Below are positions 36,530 to 48,195 of a stretch of 64,000 bases of DNA, in pieces. Location: assembly GCF_000715075.1 (NCBI RefSeq), contig NC_134096.1, positions 119,720,698 through 119,784,697 on the forward strand, written 5' to 3'. A program made the translations under genes and the position numbers. The notes under the pieces are model-generated. The model made no database searches. It worked only from the letters and a program-made list of their open reading frames with translations, and was not told the origin of the DNA. How positions within the stretch are numbered: the stretch's first letter is position 1; the number at the start of each line of letters is the position of its first letter. This DNA is from Nicotiana tabacum. Lineage: Eukaryota; Streptophyta; Magnoliopsida; Solanales; Solanaceae.

Positions 36530-37950
36530 TGGCTCTGACCCTGCATCATTTTCTTTGACTCGTGTATTGCCTTAGGGATCAGCTCCCTCTCAGGTATAGG
36601 TTTGTCCTTTCTCTTCTTTGGCACTTCTTCTAGTTCTCTCCCGTTTCTGAGTGTAACTGCATTAACTTGAGGGTTCTTCTCTGTATCACTGGGAAGAGTG
36701 CCTGCAGGTCTAGTGTTTTGATTTGTTTTTAACTGTCCCATTTGCCTCTCAAGATTTCTGAAATCGGTCCTGAGCTGTTGATTATCAAGCAACAACTTCT
36801 TCAGCAAGTCATTCGTACTCTCTTCTGTTTGTAGGGGTGGTTTCTGAGGTTGATTGAAATTTCCTTGGGGCCTATATAGGTTCTGATTCTGTTGATTTCC
36901 TCCCCATGAGAAGTTAGGATGATTCCCCCAATTTGGATGGTAAGTATTCCCATATTGTGCATGTTGATTCATTGGACCTCTGCTCTGTTGCCCCACATAG
37001 TATATAGATTCAGGATTCGTGGGGCACATGTCACTCATATGACTGTCACCACATAGTTCGCAGCAAATAGACATCTGTTGTACATGTTGCATTTGTTGTG
37101 TTTGTTGCATTGTCATTCTATTCATCTGATTTGCCAATTTTGCTATATCGGCTTTCATGGCTGAGAAGTCATCAAGCTCAATTAACCCGGCTGCCTTCTG
37201 TTTAATTGCCCTTCGTAAGTCCCCATCTCCTTGCCAATTATGGTCATTAGCAGTGAAGTTATTTAGCAAGAGTTGTATTTCACTATACGGCCTCGCCATG
37301 CAACTACCCCCACAAGCTGAATCAAGATTCATCTTTGATGCCTCATCTAGCCCATCAACAAAAGTGTGACCCAATACTTCATCAGTCTGACAATGATGCG
37401 GGCAGTCTCTGAGTAGCTTCTTGTATCTTTCCCAAGCCTGACGAAGTGTCTCGCCATCTCGTTGTTGGAACCCAAGAATTTGGCTCCTCAGCGACTTTGT
37501 ATTATTAGTGGGGAAAAACTTGATTAAGAATTTCCTTGCTAGATCATCCCAAGTGTGGATTGAGTTCGCGGGCTCCTTTTGCAACCATTCCTTAGCTTCT
37601 CCCAACAGTGAAAAGGGAAATAGTGTCATCCTGACATACTCCTTGGAAACGTTCGGATAATTGTAAGTGTCCGTAATTTCCAAGAAGTTCTGAATGTGCC
37701 TCTGCGGGTCTTCATGAGATAGACCCACCTATTTCCCCGTGGACTGAATCAGTTGTACCATGTACTGTTTGAGTTCGAAATGCCCCGTGATATCAGGCTT
37801 CACAATAGCCTGAGTCATATTCGCAATATTGGGCCTTGCGGCTTCTATCACCGCACGCTCTTCATTACCTGCCATCTCTATTGGCTGTGGTTGAACTACA
37901 ATGTCCAACTCTCCCTCTATTCTAGTTGTTGTTTCGACTTCCCTCCTCAC
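36530..37950 (-). pseudogene. gag: Athila gag, broken
   Basis: The N-terminal 73 residues (37729-37950) and the main 429-residue frame (from 37728) are in one frame, separated by a TAG after Ser-Thr-Gly-Lys. The retrotransposon gag domain covers roughly the first 110 residues of the main frame (HIQNFLEITDTYNYP, EAKEWLQ, FFPTNN, LRQAWERYKKLLRDCPHH). A Cys-X2-Cys-X3-His-X4-Cys motif (CELCGDSHMSDMC) and a Gln/Asn-rich tail with HPNFSWGGN follow, as in Athila Gag. The frame is lost near 36530. It would have formed the particle core. Confidence 0.88.
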
Positions 37951-38123
37951 TCTATGAAGTGTTCGTTCAATTTAAGTATCAAAAGGAAGGAGGTTGTTTG
38001 CACTTCTACTCCTCCGCATTCAAGAGAAGATCCTGCGTTAACACAATCAAGGCAAACTGAAAATTATACACTTGAACAAATAACTAATAAAAGCTTAATT
38101 CAGTCAAGTAGGTAATTTCTAAG

Positions 38124-38141
38124 TCACCGGCAACGACGCCA
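38124..38141 (-). other. Primer-binding site of Athila (tRNA-Asp)
   Basis: The coding strand reads TGGCGTCGTTGCCGGTGA, complementary to the 3' end of tRNA-Asp with two mismatches. It lies 6 bases inside the LTR end. Confidence 0.8.
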
Positions 38142-38147
38142 AAAACT

Positions 38148-39409
38148 TGTTGCGACCAAACACACTCACGCAAGTATACGTGGTCGTCAAGTAATAGAGT
38201 AGTGAATAAAGTATCGTTCCCACAAAGACTTATGATTAACTTTTGACTAATTCAAACTCAAATAGCTTATTGGTTCAAGCGATTTCTTATAAAATAGATA
38301 ATTGTCTAATTTACTACCTAAAAACTATCAAGTAATGAAATACTAGAAATCAACACAACACTTAAATAGTTTTGAATATAAATCAATAGGAGATAATATT
38401 CCAGGGTCACGGGTTATCTAACAATCATGTTGCATTCTTAGCTTAAAATAACTAATTGATTTATCTAGATTGTTGATTGGTAGGGTTGATATTACTCATA
38501 AGAATCTGTCGAGTCCTCACTCGCCTATTTAAGCTAACTTAATACCTATATGTCTATGGAATTAAGATTAACAAGAACGCATTTACAATTCCTGTATTGC
38601 AACCGAGCAAGGCAATTAGGTATATGTCTATCCTAATTGCAAATCCGTTCCCCAATGCCCGGGTTTAAGAACTTGCTCTATTTAATTCTATATGCAATAT
38701 AGAGTTCCCACTTTCGAGTTCAACTCTAGATTCGTAGATAGTATTTCATTGTTAGCGACTCAGCAAAATAATTAAAAATAGAATTAAATAAACAACCCAA
38801 TATAATAAAATCAACTTCGTCAAATTAAACTTCAAACATCAACATTCATGTACACCCATGACCCTATAACAATAGGTTTCTTAGCCACTCATGTTCATAC
38901 AATCATCAAAAATAATGTTTTCAAACATAAAATCAATGAATACTAGGAAAGGGATGGAAGAATTGATCAAATCCTTGCTTTCGAGTGTTTTTCGCCTCCC
39001 CTCTTTTCTCTAAATCATGTACTCCCCTCAAAAATAGGTTTAGGTTGGCTTTTATATGAGTTGGGGGCGTCTAGGGGTCGAAATAACCGAGTCCTAGTCG
39101 AAAAAGGACACTTTCCGTCTTGAGCGTCCAGGGCAGCGTGGGGCGCTGGACCTGGCGCTCAAACATTTTGGCTTCTGTAAATTGCGCCCACGCTGGCTGT
39201 GGCCCTCAAATCTGCCTTTTTGCGATTTTGTCCCGATTTTGCTCCAATTCGCGCCCTTTCGTCCCAAATTGCATCCGAATGATTCCTACACATAGAAATA
39301 CCAAAATTTAGCACAAATAATCATATTAAACATCTCAAATCGTCGAGACATGAGTAAAATGTGAGGCGATATATATCAAAATATGCATACATTAAGCCGA
39401 TTATCAACA
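38148..39409 (-). repeat. 5' LTR of Athila (1.26 kb)
   Basis: Plus strand TGTTGCGACC to TTATCAACA, the partner of 31335-32608. It lacks a 12-base stretch that forms one arm of the GC-rich hairpin in the 3' LTR. It retains the GCGTGGGGCGCTGG words. Confidence 0.92.
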
Positions 39410-39667
39410 TCCAGTAAATAGGGGATCGGGTCTATTACTTTCAAAACGACCGGCCGGTTGTTACAATTCACGTGCCAAATATCCTCATTATTTACTCACG
39501 GCACCTCGTGCCCATATTTCATTTTATAATCAACCTGGCAATAGCCACAGGCTCTCAATTTCAACATAAATCAGATTGTTATCAATTTACCAAAAACAAG
39601 ACAAATTGCACAAGGTATAAAAATAAACACAAGAAAATCACAATATCACATATCGTCCCTGATAATA

Positions 39668-39830
39668 GCCACCCTTATCGCTCCTATCGCCACCCTTATC
39701 GCTCCTATAGCCACCCTTATCGCTCCGCCCAGACAATATCAATAGCCACCCTTATCGCTCTTATTGCCACCCTTATCGCTCCTATTGCCACCCTTATCGC
39801 TCCTATAGCCACCCTTATTGCTCTGCCCAG
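39668..39830 (-). repeat. 21-bp minisatellite, R1 5' LTR
   Basis: GCCACCCTTAT units start at 39668, 39689, 39710, 39745, 39766, 39787 and 39808: spacing 21, 21, 35, 21, 21, 21. It is a triplet plus a quadruplet, where the R1 3' LTR has three triplets. Confidence 0.85.
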
Positions 39831-41896
39831 ACCATATTCCAACAAACACAACCACAGTGAAATGCCACCCTTATAACCACATAATATCAACGGTGAAATG
39901 CCACCCTTATATCCTCAAAATAATAATTAACACAATACAACAATTTATACGGAAACTTATCACGGCAACATAATAAAATCAATTCATATCACAATTTGCA
40001 CAATGGCCACAACTAAATTCCAAAGCTACAACCAAGTCAATTAATTTCAAAACAAATAGCCAAAAGCTCCACACAATGTGTACAACACCCAAAAACAATC
40101 AATAAAGATAGAAATTACTCAACATAAAGCAAAGTCTTCATTAAATTCAAATTTTCAATAATTATATAAACACCTCTTCTTAAGCTCATTTAATTAATTA
40201 TTTGCAGAGGAAAAATCCATAATGAAATTAAATTCCAATAATTATCAAACCAACAAATTCACGGAATTACATAAATAATCAAGTAACAATCACATCAAAT
40301 TGTCATATAACAACAGATTCAACAACAACAAGGATTTAGGCACGACAAATAGATGATTAAATATATACCAACAATTATCCAATTTACCACACAATATGCT
40401 CAAGACTTTAACTCAATAAAATTTACACATATAAGCCGAGTACGTACTCGTCACCTCGCATACACGGCTTTTCACATTTCACAAATGGCACATAAGACTC
40501 GTCACATTTCACATACACGGCTTTTTACATTAACACCTTTTTTTTGAAGTTAGGCCGATATTCCAAAATAGCCTTCTTACTTGAATTAACCTCCGGACAA
40601 CTCAAATCTATCCAAATTAATTGCATAACTCCATTAAAATTCATCGGAAATAATTCCGGATAATAATACGTTGACTTGAAAATTTATTCCAAAAAAGTCA
40701 ACAAAAGTCAACGCGGGACCCGCTTCTTGAAACCTGACATAATTTTCATGAAATCCGAACACCCATTCCGATACGAGTTCAACCATACCAATTTTATCGA
40801 ATTCCAATAACAACTCGACCTCCAAATCTTAAATTTGTGTTTTTGGATGATTTTGTAAAAATCTTGATTTCTTCCATTTAAATCCGAATTAAATGATGAA
40901 TATAATCATGGATTCATGAAATATAAACACTTTAGGATATAGAAAACTTACCCCAACCAAGCTTGTGAAGAATCCCTCCATAATCGCCCAAATCCGAGCT
41001 CCAAAAATTCCAAAACGAAATGCCCAAAAATGACCAATTTTGGTCTTTATGATTCTACTCAGTTTCGCACCTGCAGTTACTGTTCACGCACCTGCGGATA
41101 CTGTTCACACACATGTTGTTACTGTTCAAGCACCTGCGATTACTGTTCACATACATGCGGTTACTGTTCACACACCTGCGAAAAAAACAGCAGCTGCCCA
41201 GAAATTTCAGCAGCTTTTCTCCAAGTTCGAATTGATCCGTTAACCTTCTGAAATCCACCCGAGTCCCTCGGAACCTCAACCAAATATACCAACATGTCCC
41301 AAAATATAATACGAACTTTGTCGAGGCTTCAAACCACGTCAAACAATGCCGAAATTATGAATCGCGCATCGAATCGAATTATAAGTTTTCAAATCTCCCA
41401 ACTTCTATATTTTGCGCCGAAACGTATCAAATCAATACAGAATGACTTCAAAATTTTCACACAAGTCATAATTGACTTAATGGAGCTATTCCCATTTCTG
41501 GAATCAAAATACGACCTCGTTATCAAAAATTCACCCTTCGGTCGGACTTTTCCAAAATCTTATATTTTCCAACTTTCGCCAAAATGTGTCGAACTGTCCT
41601 ACGGAATTCCAAATCCAAATCTGAATATACACCTTTGTCTGAAATCATCATACAGAGCTATTTCCATCCTCAAAATTCTATTCCGGGGTCGTTTGCTCAA
41701 AAGTCAACTCTCCGGTCAACTCTTTCCATTTAAGCTTCTAAATAAGAATTGCTCTTTTAATTAAATTCCGAATGTTCAGTAAATCAAACTCGACCACACC
41801 CACGGGTCATAATATATATTACGAAACTTCTCGAGACCTTAAGCCATTGAACGGGGCATTAATTTTTAAAACGACAAGTCGGATCGTTACATACAG

Positions 41897-42169
41897 TAAG
41901 TTCTTTTAATGCACCACCGGCACGGAGTTCCTATAATGGTTATTCCAGTTATCCGGCAGAGAATTAGTATGAGCAGCCAAACCCGCAGAGGGGTTGTTAT
42001 CAGTGTGATTGTACAAGGCAATTCATGAGGGAATGTCCCAGACTTGGGAGAGATGGATTTCATCAGAATATTTAGGCTACGGGCTTTTTTCCAGTTAATA
42101 TTCTACGTGCACAACCAGTTAGGGGTGGAGGACAGGCGGATGGAAGGTGCCCAAGAAGGGGAGGCCCGG
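41897..42169 (+). pseudogene. gag: H1 gag remnant with zinc knuckle, second part
   Basis: It resumes the H1 gag after R1 and matches K gag 59300-59570. The RNA-binding zinc knuckle at 41995-42036 reads Cys-X2-Cys-X4-Gln-X4-Cys: the usual His is replaced by Gln (CAA). A stop (TAG) follows in GFHQNI-stop. It is cut by D3 at 42170 and continues from 44149. Not functional. Confidence 0.75.
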
Positions 42170-44143
42170 TGTCACGACCCAAATTAACCCTCTATAAGGT
42201 GTCATGATGGCACCTAGTCTTTACGACTAGGTAAGCCTAATATTGCGAAAAATATAAAGAAAACACAACATTTTAAAGATAAACAGCATATTATAAATAG
42301 CCAAGAGTAGTACCACTCGGCATATACAAAATAATTTTCCAAGACCCAGAATATCACTAAGTCACAAGCTGCTATAATCTATGTAGCTCTATACAAAAGT
42401 CTAAAGATAACAAAGAAAGTCTCTCGGCGAGGGAGTAGAAGGGGACTCTGAAGATCTGCGGACGCAAGCAGTATTACCTTGAAGTCTCCTAGAATCAGCA
42501 GCACGCACTAACCCCAAGGCTAATAGCTCATACCTGGATCTACACACAAAAACATGTGCAAGAAGGGCATGAGTACACCACGATGGTACCCAGTAAGTAG
42601 CTTGCCTAACCTTGTGTTGGGGACTTTCCCCTTAGGATGTCTTGATATTATTTGGTGTGTGGGCGTCATGTACAAAAGGTGACGAGTATGTACACGGGCT
42701 GTTATTGCAAAAATCTTGTTTATCCTTTTTAAATCATAAATTGCTTCTCTTATTAAATTGCACTAATATGCTTAATTGTTTAGTTTAGACTAGAAAAGCA
42801 TGCTTACGTGTTTTAACTGCCTATTTGACATTCTATGCGCCATGCTTAGTTAAATTCCTATTTTCCTTGTCTGTGTTCAGTATAAACTGTATAACTCGAT
42901 GTCATACCTTCCATTTCATCTTGCGTTGCATATTTAAATTGGGACTACGGACGTATTCCGGGAGATCCCCCAGCACTGCATATTTACTTTGAGACTACGG
43001 ACGTATTCCGGGAGATCCCCCAGCACTACATATTTACTTTGGGACTACGGACGTATTCCGAGAGATCCCCCAGCGCTGTATATTTACTTTGGGACTACAG
43101 ACGTATTTTGGGATATCCCTCTGTACTGCATATTTACTTTGGGACTACGGACGTATTCCGGGAGATCCCCCAGCACTGCATATTTACTTTGGGACTACAG
43201 ACGCACTTCGGGAGATCCCCTTGTACTGCATATTCATTCGGAACTACCGTACGGTATCCCGGGAGATTTCCCACTGAGTTTACCTTGTTTTGAGCTGAGG
43301 GCTTAACGCGAGGACCATATCGCGAACGCGTAGGCTTAAGGTCCCACACCTTTGCGAATGCGGGAACAACATCGCGAACGCAAAGAACAACTTCACTGCC
43401 TTTCCCAGATGCTCTACGCGATCGCGAGGCAGCTCTCGCGAACGCGATGAAGGATTTTTCTCCAATAAAACACTAGAAATCTGCCACTTCTCTAAGTCCA
43501 AAGATGACTCGTTGAGCATCTGAAACACACCCGAGGCCCCCGAACCTCGACCAAACATACCAACCAATCCTAAAACACCATACAAATTTAGTCGAGCTCT
43601 CAAATCACATCAAACAATGCTAAAATCATGAATCACTCTCCAATTCAAACTTAAAGAACTTGAAACTTCAAAATTCTACAAGCGATGCCGAAACCTATCA
43701 AATCACGTCCGATTGACCTCAAATTTTGCGTACAAGTCTTAATCAACATTACGGACCTACTCCAACTTCCGGAATCGGGAAACGACCCCGATATCAAAAA
43801 TTCCACTACATGCCCAAAACTCTAAAAATTTGACTTTCGTCATTTCAAGCCTAAATGAGCTACGAACCTCCAAAACACAATACGGATACGCTCCTAAAAC
43901 CAAACTCACCTAATGGAGCTAACGGAACTGACAAAATTCCATTCCGGAATCGTCTTCATACAGTTCCGACTACGGTCCAAATCCTAAGGCTTAAGCTCTC
44001 ATTTAGGGACTAAGTGTTCCAAAACACTCCGAAACTCAAAACCAATCATCCTGGCAAGTCACAATAGCAGAAATAGATTTGGGGAAAGTAGTTAATAGGG
44101 GTTCGGGGCTCTAACTCTCAAAACGACCGGCCGGCTCGTTACA
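42170..44143 (-). repeat. Solo LTR D3 with internal inversion
   Basis: It has D-family ends (TGTCACGACCC to CCGGCCGGCTCGTTACA on the plus strand) and perfect duplication CCCGG (42165-42169 and 44144-44148). Sequence 42170-42597 and 43305-44143 is reversed like D1 and D2, but about 42598-43304 runs the other way, and neighbouring segments present in D2 are missing. Its CpG words (43305-43450) are CGCGAACGCG and CGCGATCGCGAG, not the CGCACCTGCG type of D1 and D2. Confidence 0.88.
42941..43250 (+). repeat. 50-bp tandem repeat in D3 (6 units), within the inverted segment
   Basis: Units GGGACTACGG or close variants start at 42941, 42991, 43041, 43091, 43141 and 43191, a strict 50-bp period. Orientation is opposite to the arrays in D1 and D2. 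Confidence 0.88.
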
Positions 44144-44148
44144 CCCGG

Positions 44149-45699
44149 CCCGTTGATATAATTGCGATGACTTGGTTGAGGCCAATACACTAGATGGTGT
44201 CGTACAAGCATGATTTAATTTATAACAAAATAAGAACTATTGTTATTTTCATTCAATTCTAAATATTGAGGTCAGTCCTCCTATTATGCTCCTCTTATAG
44301 GTGAGCTTCATAATTTTGTGACCCACTTATATGTTTATCCTTGTTGGAAGATTTGAAGATGTGAGCCCGTGTCTATCATTTTTATTTTGTTTTGGGCGCC
44401 ATTGAGGGCTATGAGTCCAAAAGTAATTTTTATTATTCATTACAGTGGGTTTGATGTATTTTGGAATAATTTAATTTGATTTTATGAATTATATGTCCTA
44501 CCGGGATGAGGGTTCATTATGTGTTAGGAAAATTGTTTACGGCATTTATTGAAAAGAAGAAAGAAAGGAGATTGAAAATTTCAGTTGGCACGATATGCAA
44601 AATACTTGTGATTCCGAGTTAAGGACGAGGTCCTCGCATTTTTTATATGATGTGAAATATCTAAACCGGGCTACAAGTCGCGGTGGAAGTTGTATAAGGA
44701 CGAGGTCCTTGTGGTGAAAGTTTTTATGAGTTTAAATTCTCCCTTTGTGAAATTTAAATTTGTACTATATTATTAATAGAGAGTCATGCCTGATGGGCTT
44801 ATTTGATAATTCTTGTATATCTTTCTGTGCATATTTAGCCATAATTGTGCTGTAATGATTGAATTTTAACCTACGAGGTGAGTGCCCGGGTGGCGTTAAA
44901 TGCGACTCGTTAATTCGGGTAAATAATTATGAGGTATTCATGCCTCGCATTTGCTGTTAGTGTTACGAGAAGTTGAAATGAGATTTTGGTTAATATGAAG
45001 TTAATTGGTGATGTTGTAATCTATTATGAACATCTATTAAAACCAGAGATGTGGTGATGGGCATACATATGAGATGCTTCATGTCCTGATATCATTATGA
45101 TAATGCAGTGCTTATGTTGATATTTGTTCTATTGATATATACATTGTGGTTCTTTGCTGGGTTGTGGATGTGTTGTTAGGAGTTGTTTTGGTGTTACTCT
45201 GGCAGGTGGATAGGCCCCATTTACAGGGGAGACTCTGCCGAAATTTCTAAAAAATTTGGGAGTTAGTAAAATTTAGGGGATTGAGACGTGCGAAAAAAGA
45301 GATAAGTTATGTTATGTGTTTGAGGGCGGACTCTACTTCTCATTCAAGGGCGAATGATCCTAAGCAGGGGAGAATGTAACGCCCCGGAAAAATTTTGAAG
45401 TACTTCAACACTATCAAGAAAGTTGATGTGCGTAGGCACGAGTTGCTATAGCCAGTTGAGACTAATACAGTGCGTTGATATGAAAATCAGGCCTTTTGGA
45501 AATGTTTGGAGTGTAAGAAATTGGTTTCAAAGTTTATAAATGTGGATCAAAGAAGTAATCTCAACTGAGATGGTATTGTCGGACCCCTGTTAAATTTATG
45601 GTGACATAGAATCACCCGCGAGTATATGTGCAGTAAATACATTCAGTAAATTAAGTCGTCAGAAAGATTCTTGGCACGTTCGAGGACGAACGTATGTTT
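44149..45699 (+). mobile_element. H1 3' internal region, with decayed protease-like scrap
   Basis: The first 200 bases continue the gag end and then a decayed segment that aligns with K 59600-59790 (words TCCTCCTATTATGCTCC and GTGACCCACTTATATGTTTA). About 1.2 kb of AT-rich non-coding sequence follows, with GGACGAGGTCCTYG words at about 44620 and 44698. At 45363-45380 a polypurine-like AAGCAGGGGAGAA is followed by TGTAACGCCCCGG, an LTR-start look-alike some 340 bp before the true 3' LTR. No pol is present. Confidence 0.7.
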
Positions 45700-45712
45700 A
45701 AGAGGGGGAGAA
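45700..45712 (+). other. Polypurine tract of H1
   Basis: AAGAGGGGGAGAA directly precedes the 3' LTR TGTAACGACCC. Confidence 0.85.
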
Positions 45713-47884
45713 TGTAACGACCCGACTTGTCGTTTTAAGAATTAACGCCCCGTTCAGTGATTTAAGGTCTCAAGCAGCTTCGTAATATGTATTATGACCC
45801 ACGAGTGTGGTCGAGTTTGATTTTTGGAAGATTCGGAATTTAATTAAAAGAACAATTCTCATTTTTGAAGCTTAAATGAAAAGAGTAGATCAGATATTTA
45901 ACTTATGTGTAAACGACCTCATATTCGAATTCTGATAATTTTAATAGCTCCGTATGGTGATTTTGGACATAGGAGCGTGTCCGAAAAATTATTTGAAAGT
46001 CCGTAGTGGAATTAGGCTTGAAATGACGAAAATAGGAAGTGTAAGTTGGATGTTTGATCGGGGAGTTGACTTTATGATATCGCGGTCAGAATCCAGTTCT
46101 GAAAATTTTCATACGTCTGTTATGTCATTTATGACTTGTGTGCAAAATTTGAGGTCAATCGGACTTGATTTGATAGGTTTCGGCCTCGAATGTAGAAGTT
46201 AAAATTTCTTAGTTTCATTAAGCTTGAATTGGGGTATGATTCATGGTTTTAGCGTTGTTTGATGTGATTTGAGGTTTCGACTAGGTCCGGAATATGTTTT
46301 GAGACTTGTTGGTATGCTCGGACGGGGTACCGAGTGGCTCAGGTGAGTTTCGGGGTGGTTTCGGACCATTTCTAGGCCATTTTTAGTTGCTGGTATTTGG
46401 CCACAGAGGTATGCATCGCGATCACGGAAAAACGGTCGGGATCGCGAAGAGGAATTTTGCTGTTTCGACACTGTGAATCGCGATCGCGGAAGACTTTTTG
46501 CAATCGCGTAGAGGAAACTCCTGCCGCACTGACTCGATATTGGAAGCTCATATCTCGCAATTTATAAGGAAATTGGAGATGATCCAAAATGAAAGTTGTA
46601 TCCCTTTGTGTTTAGTTTTCAGAAAGGTTAAGTATTTGTCATTTGGAGGTGTGTACAAAAAGTTATGGTGGATACACTACAGGCTGTTCGGGAAGAGTTT
46701 GGAAATCTCTGTTGCATAGGGCTGACTTTGGAAGCTTATATCTAGACATCTATAAATATTTGGGAGATGAGCAACAAATGAAAGTTATAGCACTTGGAGT
46801 CTAATTTTCAGAAAGTTAAACCATTCATCATTTGGAATTTTGTACAAAAAGTTATGACCATTATACTAGAGGTTTTCTGTAAGAGTTGGGGAGTTTGTCC
46901 TTCGCAATCGCGAAGAACAATTTTGAGGCTGAAACATTTTGGGCTTCGCGATCACGAAGAATAAATACCTGGGGAATAGCTATATTTCGAGGTTTCATCC
47001 ATTTTTAACATATTTGGAGCTATGGAGCTCGGATTGAAGCGATTTTTGAGGCGATTTTCACCATATGGATTGGGGTATATGTTCTATATCCTAAAGTGTT
47101 TGTATTTCATGAATTTATTATATTCATCGTTTAATTCGGATTTTAATGGAAGAAATCAAGATTTTTGTAAAATCATCCAAAAACGAAAATTTAAGATTTG
47201 AGGTCGAGTTGTTATTAGAATTCAATAAAATTTGTATGGTTGAACTCATATCGGAATGGGTGTTCGGATTTCGTGAAAATTATGTCGGGTTCCGAGGGGC
47301 GAGCCCCACGTTGACTTTTGTTGACTTTGGAATAAAATTTTAAGTCGACGTATTATTATCCGGAATTGTTTCCGATAAATTTTAATGAAGTTATACAATT
47401 AATTTGGATAGATTTGAGCAGTTCGGAGGTCAATTCAAGCAAGAAGGCAATTTTGAAATATCGGCATAACTTCAAAAAGGTAAGTGTCTTGCTTAACCTC
47501 GAGTGGGGGAAATACCCCTTAGGCATTGAGTATTATGTGCAAACTGTGTAATTGAAAACCATATACGCGAGGTGACGAGTACGTACTTGGTTTATATGTG
47601 CAAATTTCGTTGATTAAAATCCTTAGACGCCCTTAGGTATTAAATTGGAAATTATGGACACTTATTAAATCCTCTATTTGTCATGCCTAGATCCTTGTTT
47701 GTTGAAATTGTTTTATACGATGATTTGGTGTGTTTGCCACCTTTATTTTATGTGAAATTTTATTTAATGAGTTGTTCACTTCCGGATATTTTTGTTAAGA
47801 TTTTGTGTACATTATGGTCCAGCCATGGGCTCCTTATTGTGGAAAATAATGTATTGTTGATTTCTGTGACAAGTTGTAATATTT

Positions 47885-48195
47885 GAGCACTTGATGTACA
47901 ATTTGTGATATGTTGTAAGATTTGAGCCTTGATGTGCAATTTGTGATATGTTGTAAGATTTGAGCACTTGATGTGCAATCTGTGATATGTTGTAAGATTT
48001 GAGCACTTGATGTGCAATCTGTGATATGTTGTAAGATTTGAGAACTTGATGTGCAATTTGTGATATGTTGTAAGATTTGAGCACTTGATGTGCAATCTAT
48101 GATATGTTGTAAGATTTGAGAACTTGATGTGCAATTCGTGAAATGTTGCAATATTTGGGCACTTGAGGTGCGATTTGTGAAATATTGTGATATTG
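47885..48195 (+). repeat. 39-bp tandem repeat in H1 3' LTR (8 units)
   Basis: Units start at 47885, 47924, 47962, 48001, 48040, 48079, 48118 and 48157; one is 38 bp. The 5' LTR has six, so the array changed length after insertion. Confidence 0.87.

Larger units (their letters stand above)
31335..39409 (-). mobile_element. Athila-type Ty3/gypsy retrotransposon, integrase lost
   Basis: The element is reversed: 5' LTR 38148-39409, primer site for tRNA-Asp, gag, protease, reverse transcriptase, RNase H, 3' non-coding region, polypurine tract, 3' LTR 31335-32608. The tRNA-Asp primer site and the GTGTGGGG tract before TGTTGATAA are typical of the Athila clade, and the Gag and RT translations agree. 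At about 8.1 kb it is shorter than usual Athila elements because the end of RNase H and all integrase are missing. Flanks AGAAG and TCCAG are at best a decayed duplication. Confidence 0.9.
28661..39465 (-). repeat. Solo LTR D1 (2.73 kb net, split by Athila)
   Basis: Own sequence is 28661-31334 and 39410-39465, running TGTCACGACCC to CCGGCCGGTTGTTACA on the plus strand; it is the same family as D2 and D3. It contains a 52-bp tandem repeat (29232-29535), donor-like words on the minus strand at 29913-29918 and 30326-30331, CpG words CGCACCTGCG / CGCTTCTGCG (about 30435-30710) and the core (about 30880-31220). The flanks show no target duplication although the host LTR is contiguous across it. 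Confidence 0.88.
15779..41891 (-). mobile_element. Element R1, gag-only Tekay/Del-like retrotransposon, reversed (interrupted)
   Basis: R1 has LTRs at both ends in reverse orientation and the perfect 5-bp duplication TACAG (15774-15778 and 41892-41896). From right to left it reads: 5' LTR, primer site, gag, 3' internal region, truncated 3' LTR. Insertions C1, C2 and D1 (with Athila inside D1) account for about 17.7 kb, leaving about 8.4 kb. It sits within the gag region of H1. A deletion removed its polypurine tract and the start of its 3' LTR. Confidence 0.88.
23971..41891 (-). repeat. 5' LTR of R1 (3.46 kb net, split by C1 and D1)
   Basis: Own sequence is 23971-24667, 28322-28660 and 39466-41891. 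It runs TGTCATGACCC to CGGATCGTTACA on the plus strand. Comparison with the R1 3' LTR shows that removing C1 and D1 restores a continuous LTR. It holds a 21-bp array (39668-39830), a CpG/CACCTGCGG cluster (about 41065-41190), a donor-like word on the minus strand at 40946-40951 and the shared core (about 41370-41720). Confidence 0.88.
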
